A DNA stretch of 41,234 nt from Acidobacteriota bacterium (GTDB lineage Bacteria; Acidobacteriota; UBA6911; RPQK01; JACQSY01), in contig JACQSY010000132.1 of assembly GCA_016211085.1 (NCBI GenBank), positions 1 through 41,234 on the forward strand. The letters are read 5' to 3'. Made by a program: the position numbers and the translations under genes. Under the pieces are notes generated by a model that ran no database searches, had not been told where the DNA came from, and worked only from the letters and a program-made list of their open reading frames with translations. This document shows, in pieces, positions 16,123-25,229 of the stretch. Position 1 is the stretch's first letter, and every line of letters starts with the position of its first letter.

Positions 16123-17959
16123 CGACGCTTTACCTAAAACGGAGAGAAGGGCTCTGCATCGTTTCGCCGTTGCCGCCGCTTGTGCAACCCTTGTTCTCAT
16201 CGTTGCAGGGGGGTTGGTGACCAGCAACGATGCGGGGCTTTCGGTTCCTGACTGGCCGCTCTCCTATAACAGCCTTATGCCTCCCATGGTGGGAGGTATT
16301 GTGTTCGAGCACACCCATCGCATGATTGCCGCCACGGTGGGTCTGATGGCGGTGGTACTCGCCCTTTGGTTATGGCGACGTGACGAGCGCCGCGCCATAA
16401 GGCGCCTGGGAGCCTTTGCCGTGGCAGCGGTGATGGCTCAGGCGATACTGGGGGGAATCACTGTGCTTTTTTTCCTGCCGCCGGCCGTCTCCATCTTTCA
16501 TGCCAGCCTGGCCCAGATTTTCTTTTGCACTACGGTCGTTCTGGCGCTCGTGACCTCTCCCTTGTGGCGGGCCGGCTCGGACAACGCCGAACGAATGTCA
16601 TTAAAGGTCCTGCTTTTTCCCGAAGGCATTTCAGGTAACCGAGAGGCGTCAGCAGCGGCTGCCGCAGTCGCAGTAATTTTTTTTCAGCTCCTTCTGGGCT
16701 CGGCGGTACGGCATCTGGGCATGGTGGGCGGGAGCAAAGGTGTTCAGCTGGTTGTGCCGGTCCTTCTGGCCCATCTGGCCGGTGCAGCGGCGGTCACCAT
16801 TCTGGTCATTAGAGCCGCGGTTCGTCTGGCAAAAGCCTCAAGCGACGGGCACATGCAGCGACTGGCGGCTCTCATGTTGGGATTGCTTGGCAGCCAGTTG
16901 TTTCTGGGTTGGAGAGCTTACCTGGTCCGGGCCTCCGGACCCAACTGGTCCCAACCTTTTTGGAGCGGCGCAGTGATCACCACGGCCCACGTGGCGGTCG
17001 GGGCCATCCTGCTGGCGGTGACGTTGCTGGCCGTGCTGCAATCCGTCAAGACAAACCGGCAGTTCCATCAAGACCGTTTGTCCTCCCCTCGCGACCGAGC
17101 CAGCCTCAGGAACAAGGCCGCAGCCTACCTGGAGTTGACCAAACCTCGGGTGACGCTGCTGGTCGTGTTGACGGCCGCTGCAGGTGTTTACCTGGCGTCG
17201 GCCTCAGTGAATGCTGCGGTTCTGGTTCATGTCATGGCAGGGACCGCGCTTCTCTCGGGTGGGACAGCAGTTCTCAACGAATTTTTGGAGCGAGATGCGG
17301 ACGCGCGCATGCGCCGCACGGAAAGACGTCCGCTTCCCTCCGGTAGAATCGATCCCGCCCCTGCCATGATCTATGGGATGGTTCTGATCTTTTCCGGTAC
17401 CGCCTATCTCGCGGCATTCACCAACCTGCTCACGGCTGTCATCGGATGCCTGACCTCGATCATTTACCTTTTTATTTACACGCCCCTCAAGACGCGCACT
17501 TCGCTGTGCACTTTCGTAGGGGCTTTCCCCGGAGCGGCGCCTGCTTTGATGGGTTGGTCGGCTGTCGGCGCCGGGCTGGACGAACGTGCCTGGGTGCTGT
17601 TCTTGATTCTTTTCCTCTGGCAGTTTCCCCATTTTCTCGCAATCTCCTGGCTCTATCGTGAGGATTATGCTCGGGGAGGTTTCATCATGCTGCCCCTGAT
17701 TGACAACGAAGGGAAGAAAACCGGCCGCCGCATCATGGTGTTCACCTTCAGCATGGTTGGCGCCAGTGTGCTTCCTTCCCTGGTAGGGCTTGCTGGATCC
17801 TTGTATCTGATCGGCGCACTACTGCTGGGCATGGTTTTCATGAAGTACGGCGTATCGGCGGCCATGTTGCGGACGCAGATCTCTGCGCGCCACCTGCTTC
17901 GGATCTCGGTCATCTACCTTCCTTTGCTGCTCACCTTGATGATGGTGGACAAAAGGTAG
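16115..17959 (+). CDS. ctaAB: Fused haem A synthase - haem O synthase (CtaA-CtaB)
   Basis: A 614-residue fusion. Residues 1 to about 310 are CtaA (COX15 family, haem O to haem A): GLSVPDWPLSY and EHTHR near the start, with candidate haem/substrate histidines at 66, 129, 220 and 292. Residues about 334-614 are CtaB (COX10 family, farnesylation of protohaem): YLELTKPRVTLLVVLTA and the prenyl-diphosphate-binding NEFLERDADARMRRT (Asn388, Asp394, Asp396), then TERRPLPSG. About 14-16 membrane segments are expected. The GTG start lies inside the end of the lipoprotein gene, implying coupled translation. One polypeptide would catalyse both steps of haem A synthesis for the neighbouring aa3 oxidase. 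Confidence 0.92.
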   Translation: MGSDALPKTERRALHRFAVAAACATLVLIVAGGLVTSNDAGLSVPDWPLSYNSLMPPMVGGIVFEHTHRMIAATVGLMAVVLALWLWRRDERRAIRRLGAFAVAAVMAQAILGGITVLFFLPPAVSIFHASLAQIFFCTTVVLALVTSPLWRAGSDNAERMSLKVLLFPEGISGNREASAAAAAVAVIFFQLLLGSAVRHLGMVGGSKGVQLVVPVLLAHLAGAAAVTILVIRAAVRLAKASSDGHMQRLAALMLGLLGSQLFLGWRAYLVRASGPNWSQPFWSGAVITTAHVAVGAILLAVTLLAVLQSVKTNRQFHQDRLSSPRDRASLRNKAAAYLELTKPRVTLLVVLTAAAGVYLASASVNAAVLVHVMAGTALLSGGTAVLNEFLERDADARMRRTERRPLPSGRIDPAPAMIYGMVLIFSGTAYLAAFTNLLTAVIGCLTSIIYLFIYTPLKTRTSLCTFVGAFPGAAPALMGWSAVGAGLDERAWVLFLILFLWQFPHFLAISWLYREDYARGGFIMLPLIDNEGKKTGRRIMVFTFSMVGASVLPSLVGLAGSLYLIGALLLGMVFMKYGVSAAMLRTQISARHLLRISVIYLPLLLTLMMVDKR

Positions 17960-18014
17960 TGATCGAACCTGTCATGCACCTCATCATTTTTTGCCGCTCG
18001 CTGTTTTTTCACTC

Positions 18015-18953
18015 ATGAACCAGCAGCCTGTCATCGACGTACGCGAGCTTGCATTTTCGTATGGACCGCGCAGGGCGCTGCAGGGTGTCAGCTTTTCGGT
18101 CCGCGAACGGGAGATTTTTGTGTTGCTGGGCCCTAACGGCGGAGGCAAGACAACCTTGTTCCGCCTCCTGTGCACCTTGCTGCGACCTGAATCGGGAAAG
18201 GCATTCATTCTCGGACGGGAGGCGGGCGCCGATCCCATGCAGGTGCGTAGGCTGATCGGCGTCGTTTTCCAATCGAACAGCCTGGATCTCCAGCTGACCG
18301 TTCAGGAAAATCTCACTTACCAGGGGCGGCTTTACGGCCTGCGAGGCAAGCTGCTGCATAATCGAATGCAAGAGATGCTGGCGCGGCTGGGACTGACCGA
18401 GCGGCGTTACGATCTGGTGCGCGAACTCTCCGGGGGCTATCGCCGCCGCGTCGAATTGGCCAAAGGATTGCTCCACCGTCCTCCGGTACTTCTCCTGGAT
18501 GAGCCGACCATCGGGCTGGATCCCGGCGTACGCCGCGATTTATGGGAATACCTGAGAATGCTGCGGGAGCGGGAAGGGGTTACCATCCTGCTCACCACCC
18601 ACTTGATGGAGGAGGCGGAGCGCTGCGACCGGCTGGCCATCTTGAGTGAAGGGCACCTGGTGGCTGCCGGAACTCCTGACGAGTTGAAGGAAAGAATTGG
18701 TGGGGACGTCATCGTGATCCAATGCCGGGAGCCCGAGCGTCTGAGAGGGGAGATCGAAGCGAAGTTTGGATTTCCCGCAACACTCGTGGATGGAACCGTT
18801 AGGCTCGAGAGACGGCGCGGACACGAGTTCGTCCCTCAACTGGTGGAGAGATTCCCCGGAGAAATCGAAGCCATCACGGTGGGAAAGCCCAATCTCGAAG
18901 ATGTGTTTGTTCATGAGACCGGTCACCGTTTTTGGGACCAGGCGCCCCCGTGA
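18015..18953 (+). CDS. ABC transporter ATP-binding protein (ABC-2 type)
   Basis: A 312-residue ATPase of the DrrA/CcmA-like ABC-2 group. It has a Walker A GPNGGGKTT (about 39-47), a Q-loop region VFQSNSLDLQLTV, the signature LSGGYRRRVELAKGLLH (about 138), Walker B VLLLDEPTIGLDPG and switch His in LTTHLMEEAERCD. The last about 75 residues form the C-terminal domain common in this group. ATG 18015 is preferred over the in-frame TTG at 17991, although neither has a clear ribosome binding site. No permease follows directly. The matching ABC-2 permease is at 25306, beyond the oppositely oriented mutasome block. In related loci such a transporter accompanies oxidase assembly genes; the substrate is unknown. 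Confidence 0.92.
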   Translation: MNQQPVIDVRELAFSYGPRRALQGVSFSVREREIFVLLGPNGGGKTTLFRLLCTLLRPESGKAFILGREAGADPMQVRRLIGVVFQSNSLDLQLTVQENLTYQGRLYGLRGKLLHNRMQEMLARLGLTERRYDLVRELSGGYRRRVELAKGLLHRPPVLLLDEPTIGLDPGVRRDLWEYLRMLREREGVTILLTTHLMEEAERCDRLAILSEGHLVAAGTPDELKERIGGDVIVIQCREPERLRGEIEAKFGFPATLVDGTVRLERRRGHEFVPQLVERFPGEIEAITVGKPNLEDVFVHETGHRFWDQAPP

Positions 18954-18990
18954 GCAGCTAGGAATCTCGCCAACCTGAGAACCAGGCGTC

Positions 18991-19710
18991 TTAAAGTATG
19001 ACCTCTCGTCCATCCCAGGCCAGGTCTGCGTCCACGGATTGAGCCTTTCCCCAGGCTCGTATTTTTTCCAGAGCCTCATTTTCGTCCCCACCCACTATCT
19101 CAGAACCGCAATGGCTGAAAATCGCTCGTGAAACGCCTTCTTTACGACACCACGACAACTGGGTTCGGATGGGAGCGTGACCGATAAGCGCTCCGGAAAT
19201 TTTGCGTACAAAGGAACGCACCACAGTGGCGCCGTCTCCGATGTAAAGCTGGGCACCCCCCAGCGCCTGCTCGCGTTCAGGTATGTAGACCACGTCAGGA
19301 ACGTAAAACAGCACGGCTCGACCCGCGCTGATTCGAAAACCAAAAGCCGGCGCGCGGATGGAATGCTCGACAGGAAAAGCTTCCAGCCTGATTCTCCCCA
19401 GCTTTACGGCACGTCGGGGCTCGATGAGTTCCCGTTGCTCAATAGGGAAATTGTGAAGCTGTTTCCATGAGGGTTCGGTGGCGTAGACCGGGCATGGCGC
19501 GCCTGCTGCCAATCCACCGATATGGTCGGGATGAGCGTGGGTGATGAACAAGGCATGCGGCGTAGGTCGCGGCAGCTTGCCCAGCCAGTCCTCGCCGCAG
19601 TCGACCATGATGCGTTTCCCACGATAAGTAACCAGCAAGGCAGTGTGCATGTAATGACGCTGGTTTCGAAAATCAATATAGCCGCGTGTTCCTAGAAAAG
19701 TGATCTTCAT
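18991..19710 (-). CDS. Metallo-beta-lactamase-fold hydrolase
   Basis: A 239-residue MBL-fold protein. It has an early FLGTRG beta strand, the metal motif HAHPDH (His58, His60, Asp62, His63), candidate ligands His116 (VEHS) and Asp139 (YVPDVVYIP), and a late His in SHCGSE. The layout, with GFRISAG before the metal-binding Asp, is closest to RNase Z/PhnP-like phosphodiesterases. The substrate cannot be told from sequence. It has no signal peptide, so it is cytoplasmic. It is convergent with the ABC ATPase gene (37 bp apart) and lies downstream of the mutasome genes on the same strand, separated by a MITE-like element. Confidence 0.85.
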   Translation of the reverse strand: MKITFLGTRGYIDFRNQRHYMHTALLVTYRGKRIMVDCGEDWLGKLPRPTPHALFITHAHPDHIGGLAAGAPCPVYATEPSWKQLHNFPIEQRELIEPRRAVKLGRIRLEAFPVEHSIRAPAFGFRISAGRAVLFYVPDVVYIPEREQALGGAQLYIGDGATVVRSFVRKISGALIGHAPIRTQLSWCRKEGVSRAIFSHCGSEIVGGDENEALEKIRAWGKAQSVDADLAWDGREVIL

Positions 19711-19781
19711 GATGCCTGCCGGAAACAGTACCGCATTTGCACAGGATGCGTTCCATTATTTGAGGCGCGCACAGAGCGCCA

Positions 19782-20048
19782 GCGCAGAGTCTGTATCGGA
19801 ACTCACGAATCCGTGGTTTTCAGGTATGCTGGACCATTCGGCAACTCAAGGTGGTTTGCCCTGCGCCACGGTCGCGAGATTCTAGACTTTTCTAGTTTTT
19901 GGATCGTCTCCATTTCCCATCAGCGTGGACATCCCGCAAATGACTCGGGTTCGGGTGGGCGGCGAGATCCCGTGTTTTCCAATCCGGCAAGGTTTTGAGG
20001 GCCTTCCTGGTGTTTGAAGGACCCGATGCCTTTTGAGACAGTCTCCGC
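19782..20048. mobile_element. Degenerate MITE-like element, copy 2
   Basis: A 267-bp stretch in the 422-bp gap between the MBL gene and dnaE2. Read on the minus strand, its right end is GCGGAGACTGTCTCAAAAGG, closely matching the left end of the 37347-37617 element (a GG indel plus a few substitutions over about 31 bp). Its left end, GCGCAGAGTCTGTATCGG followed by AACTC-CG, matches the other end of that element at about 70%. An internal stretch AAGGTTTTGAGGGCCTT also resembles AAGTTTTTAAGGGCCTT of that copy. It contains no transposase gene. A short open frame crossing it is probably not real. Confidence 0.5.
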
Positions 20049-20132
20049 GCAGTCAGGGCTCGCGTTGTTTTCGAAGCGCTCATTTTCCGCGCCTCTGAAA
20101 AGCCTGGCGCGGGCAAAAAGCTTCATGCCGCC

Positions 20133-23100
20133 TCAGTAAAAATCATGAGAAGCCAGGTCGATGTTAAAGACTTCAAACGGCCAGAATTTTTCCGCCCGCA
20201 CTGAAGTGACTCCGTTCTGGTTCTGAAGGATTCCTTCAATGAGCAAAAAGGAAGAGTTTGCCAGGAGCGGCCTTTGCTGCTTTACCAGCCGCGGATGGAC
20301 AATGATATTGGCAATTCCGGATTCGTCCTCCAGGCTTAAAAAAACAAAACCGCCTGCAGTGCCCGGCTGCTGGCGTACGATCACCCCCCCTGCTACTCGA
20401 ACTCTTTTACCATCCGCAATTTTCCGTAAGTCGACTGCCCGTAAAGCGCCGCATGCGCGAAGCTGAGGCCGTTTGAGTCCCAGCGGATGAGGACCTATCG
20501 TTAATCCCATTCCGGCGTAATCCGCTATCAAACGTTCACGGGCGGTCATGTCCGGCAAGGGAGAGGCCTCTTCTTCATCAGCCCATGAATTCCCGAGGGG
20601 TCCGCTATAGCGCCATGTTTTGGCAACCTGCCACAGCGCTTCCCTTCTTTTCATCCCCAGGCTGTTGAGGGACCCAATTTCTGCGAGGGTGGTAATTTCC
20701 AGCTTATTTAACGAGGTGCGCTTTTTCAGGTCCTCCAGAGAATGAAAGATTTTTTTGCGGCGCTCCTCTTCAATTTTTTTCCCCGCCTGCTCACGCAATC
20801 CTGCCACGTACATTAAGCCAAGCCGCAAGGACTGGTCCTCTTCAATCGTGCACAGCCAGTCTGATTTCTGGACATCCACCGGTTTGATCCGGACGCCGCG
20901 ATGTTGGGCGTCTTTGACGAGAGTGGCAGGATGATAGAAGCCCATCGGCTGGTTATTTAAAAGTGAGGCATAGAAAGCGTTGGGAAAATGCACTTTAAAG
21001 TAAGCGCTTGCGTAAGCAATTAATGCAAAACTGGCGGCATGGGATTCGGGGAAGCCATAAAGTGCAAAAGAAGTAATGGAGCGAACGATGGTTTCTGCAG
21101 CTTCGCCGGTAATGCCGCGTTGGGACATGCCTGCCCGCAATTTGATTTCAATCTTGTGCATGCGCTCTGCAGATCGTTTCGAGCCGAGTGCCCGGCGCAA
21201 TTCTTCCGCTTCTCCGCCGCTGAATCCGGCGGCCGCCATCGCCATACGCAAGAGCTGTTCCTGAAACAGCGGCACTCCCAGCGTACGTTTCAGGATCGCT
21301 TCCAGGCAGGGGTGCGGGTAAGTGACCGGCTCCAGCCCGGCGCGGCGCTTTAAATAAGGATGCACCATTTGCCCCACAATAGGTCCTGGCCGAATAATGG
21401 CGATTTCAACCACCAAATCATAAAAATTTTCCGGTTTCAGCCGCGGCAATGTGGCCATTTGTGCCCGGCTCTCCACTTGAAATACTCCTACCGTGTCGGC
21501 TTCCTGAAGGAGTTTAAAGACTGCCGGGTCGTCGGGAGGCAAATGCGCCAGGCTGATCTCCCGCCCCGATGTGCGGATCAACTTCAGCGCGTCTTGAAGG
21601 GCCGACATCATCCCCAGTCCCAACAGGTCTACCTTGATCATGCCCAGGTCCGCGCAGTCATCTTTGTCCCACTGCACTACGACCCGCCCCGGCATGGCGG
21701 CTTTTTCGAGAGGCACGATGGAATCCAAGGACCCGTGAGCAATCACCATTCCGCCGGAATGTTGCCCCAGATGCCGGGGTAAATCTTGAATCTGCAGCCA
21801 CAGATTTAAAAAATGCTCTAACTGAAGGGGGGAAGCCCGGAGTTCGGCCGCAGCGGCATTTTGGCGGAACTGTTGCAGGAGCTTGAGAACATTGTCTGCA
21901 GAGCGTTCTTCCGTGTCATAGGGCCAGGAACTGAACAGCTTGGAAAGGCGGTCCAGAGTCTTTAAGGGGAAGCCCAGAGCTTTCCCCACTTCACGGGCTG
22001 CGCTGCGGCCGCGGTAAGTGATAACGTTGGCCGTCATGGCGGAGCCGCGCGTCCCGTAACGCTCATACATATACTGAATTACGCGCTCACGGCGATCACC
22101 GCTGGGAAGGTCCAGATCAATGTCGGGCCACTCTCCCCGTTCTTCGGAAAGAAAACGCTCAAACAGTAAATCCATCTTGATGGGGTCTACGGCGGTAATG
22201 CCCAGGCTATAGCAGACTGCGCTGTTGGCAGCCGAGCCGCGGCCTTGCACCAGAATGTCATGTTCTTCGCAGAACCTTACAAGGTCCCAAACGATTAGGA
22301 AGTAGCCGGCAAGATTCAATTTCTCAATCAGCTGCAGCTCATGAGCAATTTGACGGCGGGCGCGTTCGTGATAAGGCCGGTAACGGTTGCGGGCGCCCTG
22401 CTCCGTGAGTCGGCGTAAATATTGAATCATCGGCTCGCCTTGCGGGGTGGGGTATTCAGGAAACTGATACCCCAGGTCCTCCAGTGTGAAAGTGAGCCGC
22501 TGGGAGAGCTCGTGGGCATGAACAAGCGCTTCAGGAATTGTCGCAAAAATCTGACTCATCTCTTGCGGTGTCTTAAGGCGGGCTTCAGCATTACGGTGTA
22601 GAAGTTTTCCGGCTTGCTGCACGCAAGTTTTATGGCGAATGCAGGTCAGGACGTCCATCAAAAGACGGTCCACAGTCCTCGCATAGCGCACGCCGTTGGT
22701 CCCTACCAAGGGGATTTCCCAATGGCGGGCCCAGTCAATTAAAAATTGGTTGTTGCGTTCTTGCTTGCGATCAAAATGCCTCTGGAGTTCTATAAAAATA
22801 TTGGATGCTCCAAAAATAAATTTCAGCTGTTGCAAATAATACTGCGCTTTTTCTGGATCACCCTGCTCCAGGCAGACGTGCAACGGTCCTTTTTCTCCTC
22901 CGGTCAGACAGACCAGTCCGGAAGAGAATTCCTCCAATTCGGCCAGTGCCAGTTCTCCCTTTCCTTTTTCTGAACGCAATTTCATGCGGGTGATTAAACG
23001 GCACAGGTTTTGATAGCCGGTGCGGTTTTCCACTAGCAAAGGAAGACGCAATCCACCTTCAATGCTGACCTCCGCTCCTAACAGAGGACGAATCCTCGCG

Positions 23101-23267
23101 TCGCGGGCGGCTTTTTGAAAGCGAGGGGCCCCATAAAGACCGTCACGATCCAGAAGTGCCAGCGCAGGGTAGCCCATCAGAGCGGCTTCTTGAACCAGCT
23201 GTTCAGGCAGGGAAGCGCCTTCGAGAAAACTAAATGCGCTACAGGTGTGAAGTTCTACATACGACAT
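20133..23267 (-). CDS. dnaE2: Error-prone DNA polymerase DnaE2 (ImuC)
   Basis: A 1044-residue C-family DNA polymerase, the catalytic translesion polymerase of the ImuA-ImuB-DnaE2 mutasome. An N-terminal PHP domain starts MSYVELHTCSAFSFLEGAS. The palm has PDIDLDLPSGDRR with catalytic Asp382 and Asp384; AYASAYFKVHFPNAFYASLLN lies in the fingers region. A helix-hairpin-helix region (KKRTSLNKLEITTLAEIGSL) and a C-terminal OB domain (GVIVRQQPGTAGGFVFLSLEDE) follow. The length is typical for DnaE2 and shorter than replicative DnaE. The start at 23267 matches the family N-terminus and lies 10 bp after the imuB stop; an upstream in-frame extension overlaps imuB and is not family-like. Transcribed with imuA and imuB. 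Confidence 0.95.
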   Translation of the reverse strand: MSYVELHTCSAFSFLEGASLPEQLVQEAALMGYPALALLDRDGLYGAPRFQKAARDARIRPLLGAEVSIEGGLRLPLLVENRTGYQNLCRLITRMKLRSEKGKGELALAELEEFSSGLVCLTGGEKGPLHVCLEQGDPEKAQYYLQQLKFIFGASNIFIELQRHFDRKQERNNQFLIDWARHWEIPLVGTNGVRYARTVDRLLMDVLTCIRHKTCVQQAGKLLHRNAEARLKTPQEMSQIFATIPEALVHAHELSQRLTFTLEDLGYQFPEYPTPQGEPMIQYLRRLTEQGARNRYRPYHERARRQIAHELQLIEKLNLAGYFLIVWDLVRFCEEHDILVQGRGSAANSAVCYSLGITAVDPIKMDLLFERFLSEERGEWPDIDLDLPSGDRRERVIQYMYERYGTRGSAMTANVITYRGRSAAREVGKALGFPLKTLDRLSKLFSSWPYDTEERSADNVLKLLQQFRQNAAAAELRASPLQLEHFLNLWLQIQDLPRHLGQHSGGMVIAHGSLDSIVPLEKAAMPGRVVVQWDKDDCADLGMIKVDLLGLGMMSALQDALKLIRTSGREISLAHLPPDDPAVFKLLQEADTVGVFQVESRAQMATLPRLKPENFYDLVVEIAIIRPGPIVGQMVHPYLKRRAGLEPVTYPHPCLEAILKRTLGVPLFQEQLLRMAMAAAGFSGGEAEELRRALGSKRSAERMHKIEIKLRAGMSQRGITGEAAETIVRSITSFALYGFPESHAASFALIAYASAYFKVHFPNAFYASLLNNQPMGFYHPATLVKDAQHRGVRIKPVDVQKSDWLCTIEEDQSLRLGLMYVAGLREQAGKKIEEERRKKIFHSLEDLKKRTSLNKLEITTLAEIGSLNSLGMKRREALWQVAKTWRYSGPLGNSWADEEEASPLPDMTARERLIADYAGMGLTIGPHPLGLKRPQLRACGALRAVDLRKIADGKRVRVAGGVIVRQQPGTAGGFVFLSLEDESGIANIIVHPRLVKQQRPLLANSSFLLIEGILQNQNGVTSVRAEKFWPFEVFNIDLASHDFY

Positions 23268-23277
23268 AAAAATCGGC

Positions 23278-24540
23278 TCAGTCGTAAACACCTTCCAAAA
23301 ACCAGGCGCTTTGCACGTGGTCCCAGAAGACGCGATAAAGGACTCCACTCGACAACTCAATATCCCATTCTTCGTGAGACCATCCGGGCTGGCCGGGACG
23401 TGCTGTCCACCATTCTCCCGAGGAGAGCCACGGCCCTGCTCGCTGTACCACTTCCTCAGGTTGAAATTGAACGCGTCGCGGCGGTCGGAATCTTCGCAAT
23501 GCCAGGCACGGTGAAGCCTTTGGCACAGGATGCGGTTTTGCAGCAGTCCTTTTTTTAGGAGATGGAGCCTTCAAAAAAGAATGGAGCTGAAATGCATCCG
23601 GATAGTGGGTGTCCAGAAGAGAGGGTGTGCCGATCCGGTCCTTGCCCACCAAGGTCTCAAGCTGCGCCAGGACCCTGGATAATTTTTCAGGATGCGGTGA
23701 AGGGGGGCGCAGGAGTGAGAATTGAAAAATTCGTGGCGGACACGGCTGAGCGCGCAAGGCCAGCCCGGTAACGCCATTGCCCGGAGGATGCGATTGAAGG
23801 TCCAATTGAAGTAAAGACAAGAGCAGCTTGGGCTGGGTGGTTGGAAAAGCCAGTTGCAGCGAACGTTCCTCAGGATCGCCTTTTTCAACGGTTATTCGCA
23901 AATCAATGCGGTCCGTGGCCAGACCATGCTCGTTTAAACGCGCGCAAAGACGGTTCAGCAGGTTTGCCAGGATAAAAGAAAGCGGCTCCACCATTTGAAG
24001 CGTCCATTCCAGTTCCTGAGATTCTTCGAAAGAGGGCTCGGGAATGACCGGCTGAAAAGGCTGTAAGTCTTCACCACGCGCCAGCTTTTGCAACGAGGCA
24101 GCCCATAAACCTAAACGGGCGGTCAACGCTACGGTGGGAAGTGCTGCCAGATCTCCCAGCGTCCGCACCCCGCAATGTGAAAAAAGCTCCAGCTGCTCGG
24201 AAGTCAAGCGAACGGGAAGGGAAAGGCTTATTAAATTTTCAAAGCGCAGGAGATGAATGGGAAAATCAGCGAGCGAGGGAGCTTCTTTTCCGGCGGGAAT
24301 TTTTATGCCGGATGTCTGCTGAGCGGCCAGGTAAGCGGCAGTCCGCATGGAAGCAATGGCCCATCTTAATGAAGAACCGCACAAAAGCGGTTCCGGCAAA
24401 TTCTCTTCATCGCGAGGCGTGACCTCTAAAAGAAGAGCGTGCGGAGACCATGCCTCAATTCGGGGGGAAATTTTTCGAGCAACGCTCCAATCCTCGGCAC
24501 GGATGCCTTCACAACGGTAAAAAGCTGCAAAACGAAACAT
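23278..24540 (-). CDS. imuB: ImuB-like Y-family polymerase homologue, N-terminally short
   Basis: A 420-residue protein. Residues from about 20 onward align with the middle and C-terminal parts of ImuB: SPRIEAWSPHALLLEV resembles the second palm strand; a thumb-like HhH region is at 112-150 (CGVRTLGDLAALP); a little-finger-like region follows. QFSLL (273-277), just before PSPHPEKLSRVLAQLETLVG, sits where ImuB carries its beta-clamp-binding motif. The ending GVLYRVFWDHVQSAWFLEGVYD is typical of ImuB. The first palm strand and the fingers, normally about 100 residues before SPRIE, are reduced to about 20. There is no room for them upstream because imuA overlaps the start. ImuB is a non-catalytic hub that bridges ImuA, DnaE2 and the clamp, so loss of this part might be tolerated. 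Confidence 0.85.
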   Translation of the reverse strand: MFRFAAFYRCEGIRAEDWSVARKISPRIEAWSPHALLLEVTPRDEENLPEPLLCGSSLRWAIASMRTAAYLAAQQTSGIKIPAGKEAPSLADFPIHLLRFENLISLSLPVRLTSEQLELFSHCGVRTLGDLAALPTVALTARLGLWAASLQKLARGEDLQPFQPVIPEPSFEESQELEWTLQMVEPLSFILANLLNRLCARLNEHGLATDRIDLRITVEKGDPEERSLQLAFPTTQPKLLLSLLQLDLQSHPPGNGVTGLALRAQPCPPRIFQFSLLRPPSPHPEKLSRVLAQLETLVGKDRIGTPSLLDTHYPDAFQLHSFLKAPSPKKRTAAKPHPVPKASPCLALRRFRPPRRVQFQPEEVVQRAGPWLSSGEWWTARPGQPGWSHEEWDIELSSGVLYRVFWDHVQSAWFLEGVYD

Positions 24541-25201
24541 CCCGGCAGCCCTTTCCACGAATCAAGCGGGCCTTGATGTGTTTCCCTTTTAAAAGCTTCA
24601 GGGGAGGGTCCCCCCATTGGGTTTTTACGCATTGCATTTGCAATAGGGTGCAGGAGGCTGAAGCGGTGACCGGCTCTTTGTTGAGCGCCAGCAGAAGGGT
24701 ACGACTTCCTTCCAGCCGTTGTTTCAAGCGCCACCAGCAGGAAAAAGGAATCCTATAGGGGTGCTCTTGCATCCCTGCCAGGTCGAGGACAATGACCCCA
24801 AAGCCTCCCGCACGTACTAGAAGGTCAGCGGCCTTTAGCGCTACCTGGCAACCCCCTGAAGAAGACCTTTGTCTTGAGCTGCCGCAGCGAATCCAGAGCA
24901 GCCGGGAAAGCTCCACCCCGCAGTGAGTTGCAAAGAAAGGGTCAAACATATCAAAAGCGTCAATGTAAGCCACACTCTCTTCCAGCGCGGTTGCCTGGGA
25001 CAGGATGGAAAAAACCAGGGCGGTGCGCCCGCTGGATTCTCCACCCGCAATTTCTGAAATACGCCCCCGGGCCAGCCCGCCTCCCAGGACCTGATCCCAA
25101 AGAAAATGCCCGGTGGAGAAAATCTCCCGCTCGTGGAGAATTGCGGATTTTTGAGGCGAGAACTTTTCCCGCCACGCTCCGGACGTGCGGAAGGCCCTCA
25201 T
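24509..25201 (-). CDS. imuA: ImuA-like RecA-fold mutasome protein
   Basis: A 230-residue RecA-like protein at the head of the imuA-imuB-dnaE2 operon. A RecA-type nucleotide loop is recognisable as GGESSGRT (53-60), where RecA has GPESSGKT; the lysine is arginine here, so ATP hydrolysis may be weak or lost. The stretches AYIDAFDMFDP and GVIVLDLAGM correspond to the Walker B side of the fold. The C-terminus is short and basic. It overlaps imuB by 32 bp. The ATG is preceded by AAGGTGA within a tandem repeat and by a good promoter. ImuA-type proteins contact RecA and ImuB; exact subfamily (ImuA or ImuA') is uncertain. Confidence 0.82.
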   Translation of the reverse strand: MRAFRTSGAWREKFSPQKSAILHEREIFSTGHFLWDQVLGGGLARGRISEIAGGESSGRTALVFSILSQATALEESVAYIDAFDMFDPFFATHCGVELSRLLWIRCGSSRQRSSSGGCQVALKAADLLVRAGGFGVIVLDLAGMQEHPYRIPFSCWWRLKQRLEGSRTLLLALNKEPVTASASCTLLQMQCVKTQWGDPPLKLLKGKHIKARLIRGKGCRDVSFCSFLPL

Positions 25202-25210
25202 AATAATAAA

Positions 25211-25229
25211 TTCACCTTTTATTCACCTT
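25211..25229. repeat. Tandem 8-bp direct repeat with 11-bp period in the imuA leader
   Basis: TTCACCTT occurs at 25211-25218 and again at 25222-25229, an 11-bp period (about one helical turn). It abuts the -10 box of the imuA promoter, and the gene-proximal copy (AAGGTGAA on the minus strand) doubles as the ribosome binding site. Its position suits an operator for a damage-response repressor or a translational control site. It does not match the known E. coli, Bacillus or alphaproteobacterial LexA boxes. Confidence 0.5.

Noticed and set aside
19892..20126. Two overlapping short minus-strand frames just after dnaE2 (one of 68 residues with a fair ribosome binding site, one of 63-74 residues, basic)
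   Set aside because: They lie largely within the MITE-like copy 2, occupy two frames of the same DNA, and have no recognisable protein features.
23571..23888. Alternative frame that might supply missing ImuB sequence
   Set aside because: It lies in the C-terminal half of imuB, not upstream, and does not resemble the missing palm/fingers region.
24409..24426. QLELF-like segment of ImuB (residues 116-120) as the clamp-binding motif
   Set aside because: It is located in the thumb-like region; QFSLL at 273-277 is at the expected place.
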